64,000 nt of DNA from Sphingobium herbicidovorans (GTDB taxonomy: Bacteria > Pseudomonadota > Alphaproteobacteria > Sphingomonadales > Sphingomonadaceae), in assembly GCF_002080435.1 (NCBI RefSeq), contig NZ_CP020539.1:832001-896000 (forward strand), in the 5' to 3' direction. The number at the start of each line of letters is the position of its first letter. The first letter of the stretch is position 1. The position numbers and the translations under genes were made by a program. Below are positions 33,549-42,403 of this stretch, piece after piece. Under the pieces are notes generated by a model that was not told the DNA's origin, searched no databases, and saw nothing but the letters and a program-made list of their open reading frames with translations.

Positions 33549-35636
33549 TCAGGCCCGTGGCAATCCCAGATGATGCTGCGCGATGATGCCACGATGCACT
33601 TCGCTGGTGCCGCCGTAGATGGTCTGGCCTATCGACTGGCGATAGGATTCCTCGATTGTGGCGAGCGAAGGGCTGGCATGATGGAGCGTCGCCGGGGCGG
33701 CGAGCGCGACAAGATCGCTCGCGTCCGCCATGTAGATTTCGGTTGTGAACATCTTGGCCATGGGACCGATGGCACGGGTCATACGTCCCGCTTCGATCGC
33801 CCATGTGACGCGGCGGCACATCAGGTCTGCAATTTCCAGATGGGTCCGCACGCGGGCCAGCCGCGCGCGGACCGTCGCCTTGTCGATCGGGCGCACGCCT
33901 GTCCCATCGGGGGCGCTGGCCCAGTCGATCGCGGCGCGCATCAGGCTGTGATGATAGACATGATAGCCTTCGCCGCCATGTTCGATCTCCATGGCGGCCG
34001 CCATGACCTTGAGACCGCCATCGACCTCTCCCAACCGGTAGCGGTCGGGCACGCGCACATCGTCGTAGAAGGTGATGTTGGTCCGTTCGTTCTGCAACGT
34101 ATCGACCGGCTGGATGGTGATGCCGGGCACGTTCAGGGGGAAGAAGAAGATCGTGATGCCCTTGTGCTTGGGCGCGTCCGGATCGGTGCGCGCCAGCATC
34201 AATATATAGTCGGAGATATGCGCGCCGGTCGTGAACATCTTCTGCCCGGTGATGATCCAGTCATCGCCATCGCGGACCGCGCGCGTGCGGGCGGCATACA
34301 TGTCCGATCCCGATCCCGGCTCGGTAAAGCCAAGGCAGGCGAGTGCCGATCCATCGGCAAGGCGCGGCAGCACTTCCGCCTTCAGATCGGGCGATCCGAA
34401 CTGCATCGTCATGCGCGCGCCCATGTTGGTGCAGCCGATCGGGATGCGGGAAATGCCGAATTCCTCGAATATGCGGCCTAGCGCCGTGACTTCCATGGGC
34501 CTGCGGTCCTGCCCGCCCCATTCGCCCGGCCAGTCCGGATAAGCCAGACCGGCGGCGGCGAGCTTGCGATGAAGCTCCGGGATATGGCCATCGGTGGATG
34601 CCTTGGCCTTCGCGCGCAGTTCCGGCGTCACCACCGTTTCCAGGAAGCTGCGGACTTCGGCGGCGAACGCCTCTTCACCGGGGGTAAACCCCATTTCCAC
34701 GCCGGGATCGCCCGCATCGGGCAAGGCGGCCTGCGCGCCCGCCCACAGCCGGTCGCCGGCCAGCACCAGATCATCCTCCGGGTCGCCGCTGGCGAGCGCC
34801 ATCCGGTCGATCGCCAGCAAATAGAGATGGATGTCATATTCGTCCGACAGGCCATAGCCGCCAAAGGTGCGCAGCGCCCGCCGCACGGCGGTACGTGCCG
34901 TGGTTGCGGTCCACCAACTGCTCATGGCGGCCAACGCGCCCGCATCGGCGCGCCCCTGCGCTATGCCCCAGATGGCCCGCCACAACAGCAGTCGCCCGCC
35001 CTCCATCTCCGTAATCGAGTCGGCAAGCGGGAAGGCGACGCCCTGAAAAGCGCCGATCGGCTGGCCGAATTGCTGGCGATCTGTGGCATAGGCCGACGCC
35101 ATCTCGATCGCGCGCGTGCCCGCGCCCACCAACCAGGCCGAACGCAGCAGGGCGCGTTCGGTCAGCGCGGCGTCGAAAAACGCCTTGGCCGCATTGCCGC
35201 TGGCGACAGCGCGGGGTTCGCCATCCGTGGTCAGGGCCAGCAACTTGTCAGCCCGCCACGCCAACTGGATGCATCCTTGCTGCGCATCAAAAGCGATGGG
35301 CGTGGTCAGCGCCTGTTCCAGCAGTGAAACCGCTACGTCATCTTCGAGCTTTCCCAGCAGGCTGCACGCGGCGATACCGTCGGCAATTGGCACGGGCGCT
35401 GCGCCCCGACCAGCGGCTTCGCAAATGAGCGCCGCCTCCATGAGGCCCATGCCAAGGCCTCCTCCATCCTCGGGCGAGCGCATTGTGACAAAGCCCATGT
35501 CCGCCGCCTCGCGCCACATCGACGCATCGGCGACGCTCTTCGATGTGCGGGCTGCCTGGATTACCTCGTCCCGGTCGAAAAAGCGGAGAGCTGCCTCCTG
35601 CATCATCAACTGCTGTTCGTTCAGTTCCAGGTTCAT
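33549..35636 (-). CDS. Fused double acyl-CoA dehydrogenase (FadE34-like layout)
   Basis: This 695-residue protein contains two acyl-CoA dehydrogenase units in one chain. Residues 1 to about 320 have the N-terminal helices and a C-domain (ATDRQQFGQPIGAFQGVAF, FGGYGLSDEYDIHLYLL) but no FAD motif. Residues from about 325 form a full unit with FTEPGSGSDMYAARTRAV, GQKMFTTGAH and a C-terminal TIYGGTSEVHRGIIAQHHLG. This matches the one-chain arrangement of mycobacterial FadE34, which desaturates a steroid C5 side-chain CoA ester. A bulky polycyclic acyl-CoA is therefore a likely substrate. It is divergent from the crotonase pair at 35791. Confidence 0.9.
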   Translation of the reverse strand: MNLELNEQQLMMQEAALRFFDRDEVIQAARTSKSVADASMWREAADMGFVTMRSPEDGGGLGMGLMEAALICEAAGRGAAPVPIADGIAACSLLGKLEDDVAVSLLEQALTTPIAFDAQQGCIQLAWRADKLLALTTDGEPRAVASGNAAKAFFDAALTERALLRSAWLVGAGTRAIEMASAYATDRQQFGQPIGAFQGVAFPLADSITEMEGGRLLLWRAIWGIAQGRADAGALAAMSSWWTATTARTAVRRALRTFGGYGLSDEYDIHLYLLAIDRMALASGDPEDDLVLAGDRLWAGAQAALPDAGDPGVEMGFTPGEEAFAAEVRSFLETVVTPELRAKAKASTDGHIPELHRKLAAAGLAYPDWPGEWGGQDRRPMEVTALGRIFEEFGISRIPIGCTNMGARMTMQFGSPDLKAEVLPRLADGSALACLGFTEPGSGSDMYAARTRAVRDGDDWIITGQKMFTTGAHISDYILMLARTDPDAPKHKGITIFFFPLNVPGITIQPVDTLQNERTNITFYDDVRVPDRYRLGEVDGGLKVMAAAMEIEHGGEGYHVYHHSLMRAAIDWASAPDGTGVRPIDKATVRARLARVRTHLEIADLMCRRVTWAIEAGRMTRAIGPMAKMFTTEIYMADASDLVALAAPATLHHASPSLATIEESYRQSIGQTIYGGTSEVHRGIIAQHHLGLPRA

Positions 35637-35709
35637 CGCAATTCCACCTTGTTCCCGCAGCCCTGCTTGGCCATCCTGCTGGCAGCGATGTCAATTTGGC
35701 GGCGCAGCG

Positions 35710-35727
35710 CTTCCGACCATGCGGAAG
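35710..35727. promoter_or_regulatory. Candidate operator between divergent acyl-CoA genes
   Basis: CTTCCG-ACCATG-CGGAAG is an exact 6-base inverted repeat in the 154-base gap between the fused dehydrogenase and the crotonase at 35791. It could let one regulator control both directions. Confidence 0.45.
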
Positions 35728-35790
35728 GGTGCGGGTAACAGATGTCCGCCGTGCCGTTCCCGCGCAACCAGCGCCCAGGAGATTTAGCAG

Positions 35791-36606
35791 ATGGCAGACT
35801 ATATCCGCTATGCGGTTGAGGAACGGGTCGCGACGATCACATTGGATCGCGCCGACCGGGCGAACGCGCAGAACGAACCCTTTTTGCAGCAATTGAATGC
35901 CGCGTGGGAAAAGGCGGCGGAGGATGAGTCCGTTCGCGTCATTTTGTTGCGGGCGGAGGGCAAGCATTTTTCCGCCGGCCACGATGTCAGTCCCGAGGCC
36001 ATTCGCGACGGATCGTTCAATCGTATCAGGGAGACGATACCGGAACGCGGCCTGCTGGGCATCCATGAATGGGAAGCCAAACATTATCTCGGCTATTCCA
36101 GGCGCTGGCGCGACATTCCCAAGCCTTCCATTGCGGCGGTGCAGGGGGCGTGCATCGCGGGCGGGTTGCTGCTCGCCTGGCCTTGCGACCTCATCATCGC
36201 GGCGGACGATGCGCGCTTTTCCGACCCGGTCGTCTTGATGGGGATTGGCGGCGTCGAATATCATGGCCACACATGGGAACTGGGCGCGCGCAAGGCGAAG
36301 GAGATGCTGTTCACGGCACGGCCCATCGACGCGCATGAAGCGGAGCGGCGGGGCATGGTGAACCGCGTGGTGCCGCGCGCCGACCTGGACGCAGAGGCTC
36401 TGGCGCTCGCGCACGAGATTGCGCAGATGCATCCGCATGCGCTGGCGATGGCGAAGCGCGCGGTCAACCAGACGCTCGACATCATGGGCCAGAGCGCTGC
36501 GCTGCAAAGCTGTTTCGACATTCACCAGCTAGGCCACGCGTCCGCCTATGGCCAGACCGGCGAGTTTATCGTCGCGGGCATGGACAAGGTGAAATCCCAC
36601 ACATGA
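35791..36606 (+). CDS. Enoyl-CoA hydratase/isomerase (crotonase) family protein
   Basis: The 271-residue crotonase has GKHFSAGHDVSPEAI for the oxyanion hole and QGACIAGGLLLAWPCD in the second loop. Neither catalytic glutamate of classic enoyl-CoA hydratase is kept (Leu and Val in their places), but Glu and His occur in IGGVEYHGHTWELG, so it may act as a hydrolase, aldolase or isomerase on a CoA thioester. CAGGAG precedes ATG 35791. It heads a long plus-strand run and overlaps the next crotonase by four bases (ATGA). It is divergent from the fused acyl-CoA dehydrogenase, its likely partner step. Confidence 0.9.
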   Translation: MADYIRYAVEERVATITLDRADRANAQNEPFLQQLNAAWEKAAEDESVRVILLRAEGKHFSAGHDVSPEAIRDGSFNRIRETIPERGLLGIHEWEAKHYLGYSRRWRDIPKPSIAAVQGACIAGGLLLAWPCDLIIAADDARFSDPVVLMGIGGVEYHGHTWELGARKAKEMLFTARPIDAHEAERRGMVNRVVPRADLDAEALALAHEIAQMHPHALAMAKRAVNQTLDIMGQSAALQSCFDIHQLGHASAYGQTGEFIVAGMDKVKSHT

Positions 36607-37394
36607 GCATCCTGACGCAGGTTGAACAGGGCGTCGCGACGCTGACGCTGAACCGGCCCGACCGGCTGAACGCCGTGACCGAAGCGATGCTGGACGAAGT
36701 CGTCCTGACCCTGCGGGGCTGGTCGGTCGATCCGGCGGTGCGCTGCGTCGTGCTGGCCGGGGCGGGCAGGGGCTTTTGCGCGGGCTATGATCTGTCGGGC
36801 GATGAGAAGGCCGCGCGTGCGGAGCCGATGCGGGTGGATGAAGCGGCGGCGCGGATGAGCATTCATGCCGAAATACCGTTGCTGCTCCACCGCATGCCGA
36901 AGCCGACCATCGCCTGCATTCGCGGGCCTGCGGCAGGTAGCGGGCTGGTGATGGCGGCGGCATGCGACCTGCGCATCGCGTCGCGCACGGTGAAGTTCAA
37001 GCTGGCCTTCGCCAGCGCCGGACGATGCGGCGATCCAGGCGGCAGCTACCTGCTCACGCGCCTGCTTGGAGCGGCGCGCGCGAGAGAGATGTTCCTGCTC
37101 GATGAACCCATGACCGGGGATCAGGCGCTGGGCAGCGGGCTGATCAATCGGCTGGTTGACGATGACAGGCTGGAAGCTGAATGCGCAGCGCTGGCGGCCA
37201 AATTGGCAAACGGCCCCACCGCCGCCTTCGCCGCGATGAAGCGCAACCTCAACGCCGCAGCCGTCAGCGCGCTGGAAGAAAGCATGGCGCAGGAGGCGGC
37301 GTCCAATGCCCAGATCAGCCTGCTGTCGCATGACGCCAGCGAAGCGGCAAAAGCCTTCATGGAACGGCGGACGCCGCGATTCCTGGGATATTAG
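36603..37394 (+). CDS. Enoyl-CoA hydratase/isomerase (crotonase) family protein
   Basis: The 263-residue crotonase has RGFCAGYDLSGDEK for the oxyanion hole and GPAAGSGLVMAAACD in the second loop. Val and Phe stand where the hydratase glutamates should be, while an Asp follows in GRCGDPGGSYLL. Such a pattern occurs in CoA-thioester isomerases and lyases of this fold. The start is set by the ATGA overlap with the preceding crotonase, and the two proteins are only distantly alike, so they probably catalyse different steps or form a mixed complex. Confidence 0.9.
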   Translation: MSILTQVEQGVATLTLNRPDRLNAVTEAMLDEVVLTLRGWSVDPAVRCVVLAGAGRGFCAGYDLSGDEKAARAEPMRVDEAAARMSIHAEIPLLLHRMPKPTIACIRGPAAGSGLVMAAACDLRIASRTVKFKLAFASAGRCGDPGGSYLLTRLLGAARAREMFLLDEPMTGDQALGSGLINRLVDDDRLEAECAALAAKLANGPTAAFAAMKRNLNAAAVSALEESMAQEAASNAQISLLSHDASEAAKAFMERRTPRFLGY

Positions 37395-37481
37395 GACGAG
37401 TTCGCAAGGTCGCGTCCCGCTCGGTTGCCAAAGATTTCCGCCATATCGGAACGTGGCGGCTGGCCGCTTATCCAGAGCTAT

Positions 37482-37532
37482 AAATTCGATATTGCAAAAA
37501 TCGAAAGGGCGAGTGCCCGGTTGCGATATTGG
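37482..37532. promoter_or_regulatory. Repeated CGATATTG motif before the HAPMO-like gene
   Basis: AAATTCGATATTG at 37482-37494 is identical to 5287-5299, and CGATATTGG recurs at 37524-37532, 38 bases further on, close to the start codon. Two spaced copies ahead of a monooxygenase suggest regulator sites, perhaps for the IclR protein encoded at 39443. Confidence 0.45.
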
Positions 37533-37542
37533 GATGATCCGA

Positions 37543-39432
37543 ATGGCCACGGCTGCAAAAGCGATTGATATTGACCTGATCCGGCGGGCAGTCGCGTTGG
37601 CGGACCTGAATGCGCTGCGGATCGCGCTCTATCAGAATAGCGGCGACGAAGAGGTTGGGGCCCTGCCACCGGCCGCGCGGATGACTGATGAGCAACGGGT
37701 GCTACTGATCGACCGCGCCGTCGATTGGCTGGCCGACAACGCCGGCGGTCCTGCGCTGCCGGAGCCGTCCGAGGCAGAGCTGCGCCGCCTCATGACCATG
37801 GCGTCGGGTGCGGAGATGACCGATGTCGAGTTTGAAGCGCGCCGCGACCTTCCTGCCTTCCGCCCCTTTCCGTGCGCGGTGGAATGGCAGGGCGATAAGC
37901 CCGATGTTCCAGAGGATTTCCGCGTCGTCATCATCGGCAGCGGCCCGGCGGGGATCGTCGCGGGCGTGCAGTGCGAGTTGCTGGGCCTGCCCTATATCCT
38001 GCTGGATCGCCAGCCGGAGGCGGGCGGCACCTGGACCATCAACCGCTATCCCGATGTGCGCGTGGACACGCCGTCCATCACCTATGAATATAGTTTCGAA
38101 AAGCTCTATCCCTGGTCCGAACATTTCAATCGGGGCGAGGACGTGCGCGCCTATCTTCAACATGTGTCGCGCAAATATGGGGTGATGGCCAACAGTCGCT
38201 TCAACCATGATGTGCAACGCGCCGTCTTCGATGCAGCGCGCAACATCTGGACGCTGGACGTGGAAACGCCTGCGGGGCGTGAGCAGATCAGCGCCAATGT
38301 CGTCATCACCGCCTGCGGCACCTTCGCCAATGCGCAGCTGCCGGACATAGAAGGCGTTCATGATTTTACCGGACAGATCATTCATCCATCCGCGTGGCCC
38401 GAAGGTCTGGACCTCACCGGCAAGCGGGTCGCAATCATCGGCAACGGATCGACCGGGGTCCAGTTGCTGAGCGCGGTTGCTGAAAAAGCGGGGCAGGTTA
38501 CGGTCGTCCAGCGCACCCCCCAATGGATCAGTCCGCGCGAAAAATATGGCGCGCCGATCGAGCCGGAACTGGCCTGGCTTTATGAGAATATGCCGGGCTA
38601 CTGGAACTGGGCGCGCTACACGGCGACCATGCCGCTGTTCGACATCGACCGGTTGCAGCGGGTGGATCGGGAATGGCAGGCGCAGGGCGGGAAGGTCAGC
38701 AAGGCCAATGACGATATGCGCGCTTTCCTCATCAACTATATCCGGCAGGAAACCGGGGGCCGCGAGGAGCTGATCGAAAAGCTGATCCCGGACTATGCGC
38801 CGATGTCGCGCCGCCCGGTGGTGGATAATGGATGGTATCGCGCGCTGACCCGCGACAATGTCGAACTGCTGACCGGTTCGGTGCGCAGGTTCACGCGGAC
38901 GGGTTTCGTCATGGCGGATGGGACTGAGCGGGACTTCGACGTCGTCATCGCCGCGACTGGTTTCGATGTGCTCAAATATCTTTGGCCAGCCCGTTACCAG
39001 GGCCTTGATGGCCAGGACTTGCACGACACATGGGACGCAGGCGACGGTCCTCGCGCCTATCTGTCGATGATGGTGCCGCGATTCCCCAACCTGTTCATGC
39101 TGTACGGCCCCAATTCCCAACCGCTGACCGGCGGCACCGGCCTGCCGCAATGGTGGTTGATATGGGCAAGCTATGCCGCGCAGTGCATCATGCGCATGTT
39201 GCAGGAGGGCAAGGGCCGCGTCGATGTGAAACCCGAAGCGTTCGAACGCTATAACCGCGAACTGGATGCGGAGGCGCTGAACTGGCTGCAGATGACGCCG
39301 GAGGGCGGCATCGAAAAGAATTATTATGTGAACCGCGAACATCGCAGGCTTCAGGTGAACGCGCCCTGGCTCAGCCCCGATTATCACCGCATGTGTACGG
39401 TGGTGAATTGGGACGATCTGGTGTTGAGCTGA
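37543..39432 (+). CDS. Baeyer-Villiger monooxygenase, HAPMO-like (second of three)
   Basis: The protein of about 629 residues has an N-terminal extension of about 125 residues, then FAD binding VVIIGSGPAGIVAG (about residue 129). The Baeyer-Villiger fingerprint FTGQIIHPSAW (about 274) follows, then VAIIGNGSTGVQ for NADPH and IAATGFD. It is more distant from the other two copies (12298, 48282) than they are from each other. ATG 37543 has GGGA eight bases upstream; ATG 37534 is possible. An ester made here could be cut by the esterase at 41436. An IclR gene follows directly. Confidence 0.9.
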   Translation: MATAAKAIDIDLIRRAVALADLNALRIALYQNSGDEEVGALPPAARMTDEQRVLLIDRAVDWLADNAGGPALPEPSEAELRRLMTMASGAEMTDVEFEARRDLPAFRPFPCAVEWQGDKPDVPEDFRVVIIGSGPAGIVAGVQCELLGLPYILLDRQPEAGGTWTINRYPDVRVDTPSITYEYSFEKLYPWSEHFNRGEDVRAYLQHVSRKYGVMANSRFNHDVQRAVFDAARNIWTLDVETPAGREQISANVVITACGTFANAQLPDIEGVHDFTGQIIHPSAWPEGLDLTGKRVAIIGNGSTGVQLLSAVAEKAGQVTVVQRTPQWISPREKYGAPIEPELAWLYENMPGYWNWARYTATMPLFDIDRLQRVDREWQAQGGKVSKANDDMRAFLINYIRQETGGREELIEKLIPDYAPMSRRPVVDNGWYRALTRDNVELLTGSVRRFTRTGFVMADGTERDFDVVIAATGFDVLKYLWPARYQGLDGQDLHDTWDAGDGPRAYLSMMVPRFPNLFMLYGPNSQPLTGGTGLPQWWLIWASYAAQCIMRMLQEGKGRVDVKPEAFERYNRELDAEALNWLQMTPEGGIEKNYYVNREHRRLQVNAPWLSPDYHRMCTVVNWDDLVLS

Positions 39433-39442
39433 GGGCGCGGCG

Positions 39443-40360
39443 ATGGCTCGTCCCGCACTGGCCGCATCGCGCGCCATCGACATATTGAACTTCATGGCGG
39501 CATCGCCCCTGCGCGGCTATTCGCTGACCGAACTGGTGCGGCATCTGGACCTGAACCCAGCGTCCTGCCACGCCCTGCTCGGCGCGATGACGCGCGATGG
39601 CTATCTGGTCCGCGCACAGCGGGGCCGGACCTACCGGCTTGGCCCGGCGCTGATCGCGATCGGCCATGCCGCGCTTCAGTGTCATCCGGTGGTAGCGGCT
39701 GCGCGCGACCAGATCGCCCGGATGTCGGCGGAACTGGACCTGGACAGCCTGCTGACCGCGCGGCTGGACGATCGCCTGATCGCTTTGGCGTCGGAGGGAC
39801 CGGGGCGTATGCCGGGGCTGCGGATTGGACAGCGCGTGCCGCTCATTCCGCCGCTCGGCACGCCGTTCCTCGCCTGGGCCGACAAGCAGGAAGTCGACAA
39901 TTGGCTTGGCAGGGCGGCAGGCTCGATAGAGCCTGATCGCCTGCGCCAGTCGCTCGCGATGGTGCGGCAGCGGGGCTATGCGGTCACGCGGCGCAGCCCG
40001 CAGCAGGGGGCAGCCAGCCTCGCCGTGCTGGGCATGGCCGAAGAACCGCTCGCCGATGACCGGCAACAGCGCGCCGCCGAACTGATCGGGCAGATGGGCG
40101 AGGATTATCTGATGATCGAGGCGCAGGCGGATCGCGTGCATCAGGTCGATCTGATTTCCGCCCCGATATTCGGCCCGGATGGCGCGGTGCTGTGTACCCT
40201 GTCGCTGTTCGGTTTCGATCGGCCCATGTCCCTTTCGCGGATCGCGGCGCTGGGCGAGGCGGTCGGACGTCATTGTCGCGCGGCGATGGAAAACGCGGCA
40301 GGGCCGGGCAAACCGACAGAAATGAATGATGGTGTGGGAGAGGCTGAATGCGTGCGCTGA
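39443..40360 (+). CDS. IclR family transcriptional regulator
   Basis: The 305-residue protein has an N-terminal winged helix-turn-helix (AIDILNFMAASPLRGYSLTE, then LNPASCHALLGAMTRDGYL, residues 10-55) and a GAF-like effector domain typical of IclR. It lies 10 bases after the monooxygenase gene and overlaps the alcohol dehydrogenase gene by 13 bases. It is therefore embedded in the operon it may regulate. The ligand is unknown, though IclR proteins often sense aromatic or CoA-linked acids. Confidence 0.92.
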   Translation: MARPALAASRAIDILNFMAASPLRGYSLTELVRHLDLNPASCHALLGAMTRDGYLVRAQRGRTYRLGPALIAIGHAALQCHPVVAAARDQIARMSAELDLDSLLTARLDDRLIALASEGPGRMPGLRIGQRVPLIPPLGTPFLAWADKQEVDNWLGRAAGSIEPDRLRQSLAMVRQRGYAVTRRSPQQGAASLAVLGMAEEPLADDRQQRAAELIGQMGEDYLMIEAQADRVHQVDLISAPIFGPDGAVLCTLSLFGFDRPMSLSRIAALGEAVGRHCRAAMENAAGPGKPTEMNDGVGEAECVR

Positions 40361-41439
40361 TCTACGAAGGGCCGGGCAAGATCCGCTTTGTCGAGGATGT
40401 CGAAGTGCGCGAACCGGGCGCAGGCGAAGTGCTGGTGCGCATCGCCGCCAGCGGGATCTGCCATTCCGACATTTCCGTCATCAACGGCACGATCGATTGG
40501 CCTGCTCCCGCCGTGCTGGGTCATGAGGGCGCAGGCGTCATCGAAAAGCTGGGACCCGGCGTCGCCGACCTAGCGGTCGGCGATCATGTCGCGCTGCATA
40601 CGCTTGCCAATTGCGGGCGGTGCGGCCCGTGCGAAAGCGGCAAGCCCACCCATTGCCGCCAGTCCTACGGCAACCGCGCCCAGCCCTTTAGCCGCAATGG
40701 CCAGCCCGTTTCCAGCTTCGCCGCGACATCGACCTTCGTCGAAAGGACGGTGGTGAAATCGAACCAGGCGGTGAAGATCGACGCCACCGTGCCGCTCGAC
40801 ATCGCCTGCGTGGTTGGCTGTGGCGTGCTGACGGGGGTTGGATCGGTCGTCAATCGCGCACGGGTGCGGGCTGGCGAGACGGCGGCCGTTTTCGGCATTG
40901 GCGGCGTGGGCCTCAATGTATTGCAGGGTCTGCGCCTTGCCGGGGCAAGCCGGATCATCGCCATCGACCTGCTGGCTTCGCGCGAGGAGAAGGCGCGGCA
41001 ATTTGGCGCAACTGACTTCATCGATGCGTCGCAGGGCGACACGCCGCAGCGGATCAAGGATTTGCTGTTGGGCGGCGGTCCCGATCATGGCGGCGGGGTC
41101 GATTGGGCGTTCGAGTGCGTGGGCAACACTCGCGTTCTGGGCGATGCGATGGCCAGCCTTGGCTGGGGCGGCAACTGCGTGATTGTCGGCACGACGGCGG
41201 CGGGCACGATGGCCGAAATATCGCTGTCCCCATTATCGTTCGTGGACCGCGGCGTCATGGGCGTGCGTTATGGCGCGTCACGGCCGCATAAGGACATCCC
41301 ATCCTATATAGCGCAATATCGTCAGGGTAAGTTGTTGCTCGATGAACTGGTGACGCAGCGTTACGATCTGGCGGATTTCGAGCAGGCCTTTCACGATCTG
41401 GAGGCAGGGAAGCTCGCGCGCGGGGTGTTCGTGCTGTGA
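40348..41439 (+). CDS. Zinc-dependent alcohol dehydrogenase (class III-like MDR)
   Basis: The 363-residue MDR protein has catalytic zinc ligands in GICHSDIS and GHEGAGVIE. A structural zinc loop has four cysteines (CGRCGPCESGKPTHC), and there is CVVGCGVLTGVGSVV and a Rossmann motif FGIGGVGLNVLQG. It matches the formaldehyde/benzyl-alcohol dehydrogenase branch. It would oxidise a primary or hindered alcohol with NAD. It overlaps the IclR gene by 13 bases and the esterase gene by four, so the set is translationally linked. The alcohol could be the product of ester cleavage by the next enzyme. Confidence 0.92.
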   Translation: MRALIYEGPGKIRFVEDVEVREPGAGEVLVRIAASGICHSDISVINGTIDWPAPAVLGHEGAGVIEKLGPGVADLAVGDHVALHTLANCGRCGPCESGKPTHCRQSYGNRAQPFSRNGQPVSSFAATSTFVERTVVKSNQAVKIDATVPLDIACVVGCGVLTGVGSVVNRARVRAGETAAVFGIGGVGLNVLQGLRLAGASRIIAIDLLASREEKARQFGATDFIDASQGDTPQRIKDLLLGGGPDHGGGVDWAFECVGNTRVLGDAMASLGWGGNCVIVGTTAAGTMAEISLSPLSFVDRGVMGVRYGASRPHKDIPSYIAQYRQGKLLLDELVTQRYDLADFEQAFHDLEAGKLARGVFVL

Positions 41440-42311
41440 CCGGGTCCGGTAGCTGGACCCTGCCGCCATTGCGCCAGGGCCATCCCGCCGATCAGGCGTT
41501 GCTGGAGCGGCGCGCCCGTGCAGGCGGGACGGGCGACGCGGCGGGCGCCGTGCCTGAGGCGGTCATTGGCGGCGTGCGGTGCCTGCTGATCGAGCCTGCG
41601 AGCGGCGCTGCCCATGGCGACATCCTCTATTTGCATGGCGGGGGATACCGGCTTGGGTCGCCGTGGGCCTATATCGACTATGCGCGGCTGATCGCTGACG
41701 CGGCGGAGCGGCGGATCATCCTGCCCTTCTACCCGCTGGCTCCCGAAAATCCCTTTCCGGCGGCATTGCACGCCATTGTCGCCGTCTATCGGGCGTTGCA
41801 GGACGGGCGGTCGGTCGTGATCGCCGGGGATTCCGCGGGCGGCGGGCTTGCGGCGGCGCTGTGCATTCTCGCCGCGCGTGCGGGTGAGCGGCCGGCGGGC
41901 GCCATCTTGGTGTCGCCCATGCTCGACCTGACGGCGAAGAGCGCGAGCCTGGAACGTAACGCCGCGCGCGACCCGCTGTTTTCAAAGGCGGCGGTACAGG
42001 ATTGCGCGCAGCTTTATCTGCAGGGCCATTCGCCGGATGATCCGCTGGTGTCGGCGGTGAATGGCGACCCGGCTGATTTCCCGCCGATGTTGCTGCTGAC
42101 CGGCGGCGCTGAAGTGTTGCTCGACGAAGCACTCGCCTTTGCCAGCAGGCTGGCGCTTGGCGACAGGCGCGTCAGCCTGCACGTTGCGCCGGGCATGGGC
42201 CATGTGTGGCCGCTGATGTCGCCCGGATCGGCCGAGGCAAGGGAAGCGGTCGCGGCGATGGCGTCCTTTGTCAAAGGCCTTGGAACAGCCGGTTCGCGAC
42301 CTTCCACGTAG
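41436..42311 (+). CDS. Alpha/beta hydrolase, hormone-sensitive-lipase type esterase
   Basis: The 291-residue protein has the HSL oxyanion motif YLHGGGYRLGSP (about residue 65), the nucleophile in GDSAGGGLA (about 130) and a C-terminal His in GMGHVWPL (about 254). The acid is probably in GGAEVLLDEA. It would hydrolyse a carboxylic ester in the cytosol, since no signal peptide is visible. GTG 41436 overlaps the alcohol dehydrogenase stop. Following a Baeyer-Villiger enzyme and an alcohol dehydrogenase, it is a natural candidate to open the ester or lactone. Confidence 0.9.
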   Translation: MTGSGSWTLPPLRQGHPADQALLERRARAGGTGDAAGAVPEAVIGGVRCLLIEPASGAAHGDILYLHGGGYRLGSPWAYIDYARLIADAAERRIILPFYPLAPENPFPAALHAIVAVYRALQDGRSVVIAGDSAGGGLAAALCILAARAGERPAGAILVSPMLDLTAKSASLERNAARDPLFSKAAVQDCAQLYLQGHSPDDPLVSAVNGDPADFPPMLLLTGGAEVLLDEALAFASRLALGDRRVSLHVAPGMGHVWPLMSPGSAEAREAVAAMASFVKGLGTAGSRPST

Positions 42312-42403
42312 CCGGAAACCCGGTTCGCTCGTTTGACCCGTTGGCGGCGAGTGAAAGACAAGTGGACCAGCACGACATCATCTGTTGACCGAAAGAAATT
42401 CCG

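Noticed and set aside
37438..37459. CCGCCA/TGGCGG hairpin after the second crotonase
   Set aside because: Six-base stem with no T run; too weak to call a terminator, and the downstream gene may be cotranscribed.
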